Shown one piece after another: positions 61,696 through 64,000 of a DNA stretch of 64,000 nt. The stretch spans positions 434,001-498,000 of the forward strand of contig NZ_JOIU01000008.1 in NCBI RefSeq assembly GCF_000720135.1. Direction: 5' to 3'. Made by a program: the position numbers and the translations under genes. The notes below the pieces were generated by a model. That model was not told where the DNA came from. It searched no databases and saw nothing but the letters and a program-made list of their open reading frames with translations. The stretch comes from Streptomyces sp. NRRL S-1022. GTDB lineage: Bacteria; Actinomycetota; Actinomycetes; Streptomycetales; Streptomycetaceae. The stretch's first letter is position 1, and each line of letters starts with the position of its first letter.

Positions 61696-62150
61696 CCGTG
61701 CCTTTCTGGGCGTGTCCAGCAACCACCGTGTCATGGAAATCGAGCACGCTGAGGGTGGCGCGGCCCGCCTTGTCGACGAGCGTCCGTTGGGCCACCGGTT
61801 CCAGTTGTTGCTGTCCGGGCGAATGCATCCCTGGCGGTGGAAAGGGCTGCGAGGTACTCCGTGAAGGCGGTGCGCATCGTGTCGCGATCCCGCTCCGTCC
61901 GGTCGCGCCACCACCGGACGTGATCAGCAACCAGCTGTCACCACAAGCGTCGACCATTGCATGCGCCCCCTGAGGTTCTTGCGGGATTGGTTCTTCCTCC
62001 CCGCCGGCAGTGCACCAGCGAAGTACCGCAACCACAGTGACCATCGATGAACGGTTCGGTCCGTCCGTGACCTTGATGCCGCCGCCATGTCCGCCGGTGC
62101 ACCTCTGGAAGTCGAGCATGTAACGGCACGGCGGGTTCGGTCCTCGGCCT
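61696..62150. other. Intergenic region between convergent genes
   Basis: About 455 bases between the stop codons of the 60121 gene and the kinase. One minus-strand frame (about 61700-62120) is open but has no ribosome-binding site or family. GC is lower than in the flanking genes. I see no hairpin terminator. Confidence 0.35.
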
Positions 62151-63668
62151 CTACGGTGTCGGGCTTGGGCTGGGCGGTGCGCTGGTAGCGGCGCCGCTCT
62201 TCGAGGGCCTTGGTGGTGGGGACGCCGTGCCATCGGTTGGCGGCGCCGCAGGTGTCGTCCGGCTCTGGCCGGCGGTCCGGGCTGTGGTCGGCACGGATCG
62301 TGGCGGCGGTGACGCCGATCCGGGCTGCCTGGAGTTCACGGGCGGTACAGAGGTGCTGCGGCTCGAGCTCGGGGCAGCCGCCGGATAAGAAGTGCCGAGT
62401 GTCCTGGAGACGGGCTGGGCATGAGAGCCGGTTGCCGCAGCCGCAGGGTGGGACGCACCGAATGCCCTGGAGGAGGGCTGAGCGCCGTGAGATCGGGTGG
62501 GTGGGAGGGCACCGGGCCCGCTCTTGGCAGTCGCCGTACCGTCGGACGGGTGCGCGGGCGTTTCGGCGGGCGTCGCTGCTTCCCGGTCGTCGCTTCCGCT
62601 GGTGCTCGATGTGACGGCAAGAGTCGCACCCAAGGCCAAGGAGAGGGCCAGGGCCGTACCCGCTGCCAGGCGACGGCTGTGGCGAATGCCGCCGGGGAAT
62701 TTGCGCCGGGTGACTGCCGCCTCCTGAGGGCGCATGTGCTCCTTCGCTCCGGGGTGAGTGGCCGGCGGCGTCGGAAGGCACGCCTCGGAGGGCGCCGAGA
62801 GCGGCAGGGGGTATGGATCAGACCCGGCGTGCCGGGAGGCGAGGGCTTGCGCGCACTGCTCGGCGTCCGGGCGGGCCTCGGGGTCCTGGGCGGTCATGGC
62901 CCGCAGCAGGGCCGCGAGTTCCGAGGCGAGCCAGGTGGGGACTTCGGGTGGGCGGTGCAGGCGGGCGACTGTCGCTTCCAACGGGGTGCCCTGGTACTCC
63001 AGTTCGCCTTTCAAGCACTCCAGCAGGACCAGGCCGAGCGCGTAGACGTCGGCGGCCGGCCCGATCCGCCTGCCCTCAACCTGCTCCGGTGCCAGATAGG
63101 CGGCGGTGCCTATCAGTACGTCCGGTGCCGTATGGCGGGTGGCATTGGCCAGGCGCGCGATTCCGAAATCAGCCAGGTGAGGAGCACCGGCCGCGTCGAG
63201 GAGGATGTTCGACGGTTTGATGTCCCGGTGCACGACGCCGGCCCTGTGGACATAGGCCAGCACCCGCGCGAGGGCGGCGCCCACCTCCACCACACGCCGT
63301 TCAGGCAGCGCTCCACCCGTCAGAAGGCTGCGCAGCGTGGGACCTTTGATCAGTTGCATGACGAGGTAGGCGCGGTCGTCGTGGCGGCCGGCGTCGTAGA
63401 CAGTGACCAGTCCCTGGTGCTGCAGGCGGGCCAGAAGGACGGCCTCCGCGGTGAGACGGTCCTCCGTCTGCGGGTCCGGGCCGGGCCGGAACACCTTGAC
63501 GGCCACGGACCGCCGAAGGCGCGTGTCAACGCCCTCGTACACGTCGGCCATGCCTCCCGATCCTATTTTCGCGCCCAACCGGTAGCGACCGGAGAGGACG
63601 TCGGCGGGCTGCTCATCCGCTGGAACCGGCGCTGGCGTCGGCGGGGCTGCTGATCGGCGGGCCTGCAT
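62151..63668 (-). CDS. Transmembrane serine/threonine protein kinase
   Basis: A 505-residue Hanks-type kinase. The catalytic domain (about 27-290) has the glycine loop IGSGGMADVYEG, the lysine in VAVKVF, the catalytic loop VVHRDIKPSNILL, the metal loop LADFGIARL and the activation segment GTAAYLAPEQVEG, so it should be active. A membrane helix (RLAAGTALALSLALGATLAVT, near 355) leads to a Ser/Thr/Pro-rich external tail of about 135 residues with no PASTA repeats, making the signal unclear. ATG at 63668 has GGAG 6 bases upstream. It converges on the 60121 gene. Confidence 0.93.
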   Translation of the reverse strand: MQARRSAAPPTPAPVPADEQPADVLSGRYRLGAKIGSGGMADVYEGVDTRLRRSVAVKVFRPGPDPQTEDRLTAEAVLLARLQHQGLVTVYDAGRHDDRAYLVMQLIKGPTLRSLLTGGALPERRVVEVGAALARVLAYVHRAGVVHRDIKPSNILLDAAGAPHLADFGIARLANATRHTAPDVLIGTAAYLAPEQVEGRRIGPAADVYALGLVLLECLKGELEYQGTPLEATVARLHRPPEVPTWLASELAALLRAMTAQDPEARPDAEQCAQALASRHAGSDPYPLPLSAPSEACLPTPPATHPGAKEHMRPQEAAVTRRKFPGGIRHSRRLAAGTALALSLALGATLAVTSSTSGSDDREAATPAETPAHPSDGTATAKSGPGALPPTRSHGAQPSSRAFGASHPAAAATGSHAQPVSRTLGTSYPAAAPSSSRSTSVPPVNSRQPGSASPPPRSVPTTARTAGQSRTTPAAPPTDGTASPPPRPSKSGAATSAPPSPSPTP

Positions 63669-63685
63669 CTGGTTCTCCGTTGCTG

Positions 63686-64000
63686 TCACCGCGTACCGGA
63701 ATCGGCCATGGGCCATGCTGCGAGGCGGGTACCCTCAGCCTGTGTCAGATATCCGGACCAAGTCGGCGCAGCGACGAAAACTTGCCCCACTTTCCCCGTA
63801 GCTGGCGCGTTGCAGCAGGTCAGGCAAGCTGCCAGCCGGACAACTGCCGTCGTCGCCGACCTCGGCCATTTCCCCGGCAGGTCACTGACCAGTAGCCGAC
63901 AGCCGTGACATTTCGGCCAGATCAGCGTCGCGTCCTGGAACTGCTCATCGCTGATCTGACGCTGCACGTGCTCCGGCATGGCCTGGGCGGCGTAAGTGTT
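63686..64000 (-). CDS. Possible partial gene running off the window
   Basis: A minus-strand frame stays open from the window edge to a stop at 63686 (105 codons). It has CHGC near residue 31 and CLTCC near residue 60 (counting from the edge), which could form a zinc site, and an ending rich in small residues. It ends 17 bases before the kinase start, so it could be the upstream gene of the same unit. With no start visible and no family recognised, it may also be non-coding. Confidence 0.3.
   Translation of the reverse strand, partial: NTYAAQAMPEHVQRQISDEQFQDATLIWPKCHGCRLLVSDLPGKWPRSATTAVVRLAACLTCCNAPATGKVGQVFVAAPTWSGYLTQAEGTRLAAWPMADSGTR

Noticed and set aside
61700..62120. Minus-strand open frame between the unknown gene and the kinase
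   Set aside because: No start signal, no recognisable domain, and composition like non-coding DNA here.

Overview
The window is a stretch of Streptomyces chromosome. GC is very high with GC-rich third codon positions. It carries a BldD-type box, DasR-type dre sites and Crp-type sites, a stand-alone HrcA-controlled groEL, an MsiK sugar ATPase, a CdgB-type diguanylate cyclase, paired PhoR-PhoP/PhoU genes and IspD-IspF next to CarD. The order of genes from groEL to gpmA resembles, from memory, the S. coelicolor region around SCO4296 down to SCO4209. That comparison is recalled, not computed.

Core part, about 1-49.9 kb. Bases 1-4.2 kb: an unknown gene, an Old Yellow Enzyme, groEL with tandem CIRCE operators, and a cold-shock protein. 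4.6-6.4 kb: thrC-cysO behind a SAM-I riboswitch. 6.4-9.8 kb: glucosyl-3-phosphoglycerate synthase and the trehalose genes otsA and otsB. 9.8-14.6 kb: a lipoprotein sugar-binding protein diverging from a nagK-nagA operon over two dre sites, followed by a PfkB kinase. 14.6-24 kb: a TTA-containing secreted SH3 protein, a carbohydrate-binding membrane protein, cdgB with candidate BldD and Crp sites, an ECF41-type sigma factor with its own promoter signature, arfB, terD, an M1 peptidase, the wreck of an M4 peptidase and a pentapeptide protein. 24-33.6 kb: oxidoreductases, GNAT, a rhomboid-like protein, tRNA-Thr, msiK, a nucleotidyltransferase, a DoxX-type protein and rlmB. 33.7-38 kb: cysS, a PPOX-type gene whose 3' end is copied three times, ispF, ispD and carD. 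38.5-43.8 kb: a lipoprotein, phoP-phoR facing phoU across a PHO box, a Cys-rich peptide beside a nickel-binding-type protein, and a GAF-ANTAR regulator. 43.9-49.9 kb: an MFS exporter, two adjacent Stealth-family phosphotransferases and gpmA.

Accessory part, about 49.9-64 kb. The last codons of gpmA and the following hairpin recur almost exactly 10 kb downstream (49868-49895 and 59828-59855), as expected if an element inserted at the gpmA 3' end. Between the copies lie a flavoprotein, an XRE regulator with a helical-repeat tail, a small-gene pair cut by an IS481-type element, a clearly lower-GC two-gene cassette (a ComEC-like metallo-beta-lactamase hydrolase plus a four-helix membrane protein started by TTG), a large unknown protein and a membrane-anchored lipid-free extracellular protein. 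No integrase is visible. Beyond the second copy are an unknown protein with a possible ubiquitin-like N-terminus and a membrane Ser/Thr kinase, then a reading frame open to the window end.

The strongest candidates for new biology are the low-GC MBL/membrane cassette, the 57-58.4 kb unknown gene in the same island, the 60.1 kb ubiquitin-like protein, and the Cys-rich peptide next to the DUF4242 nickel-binding homologue. No homology search was possible; family names rest on motifs read by eye.
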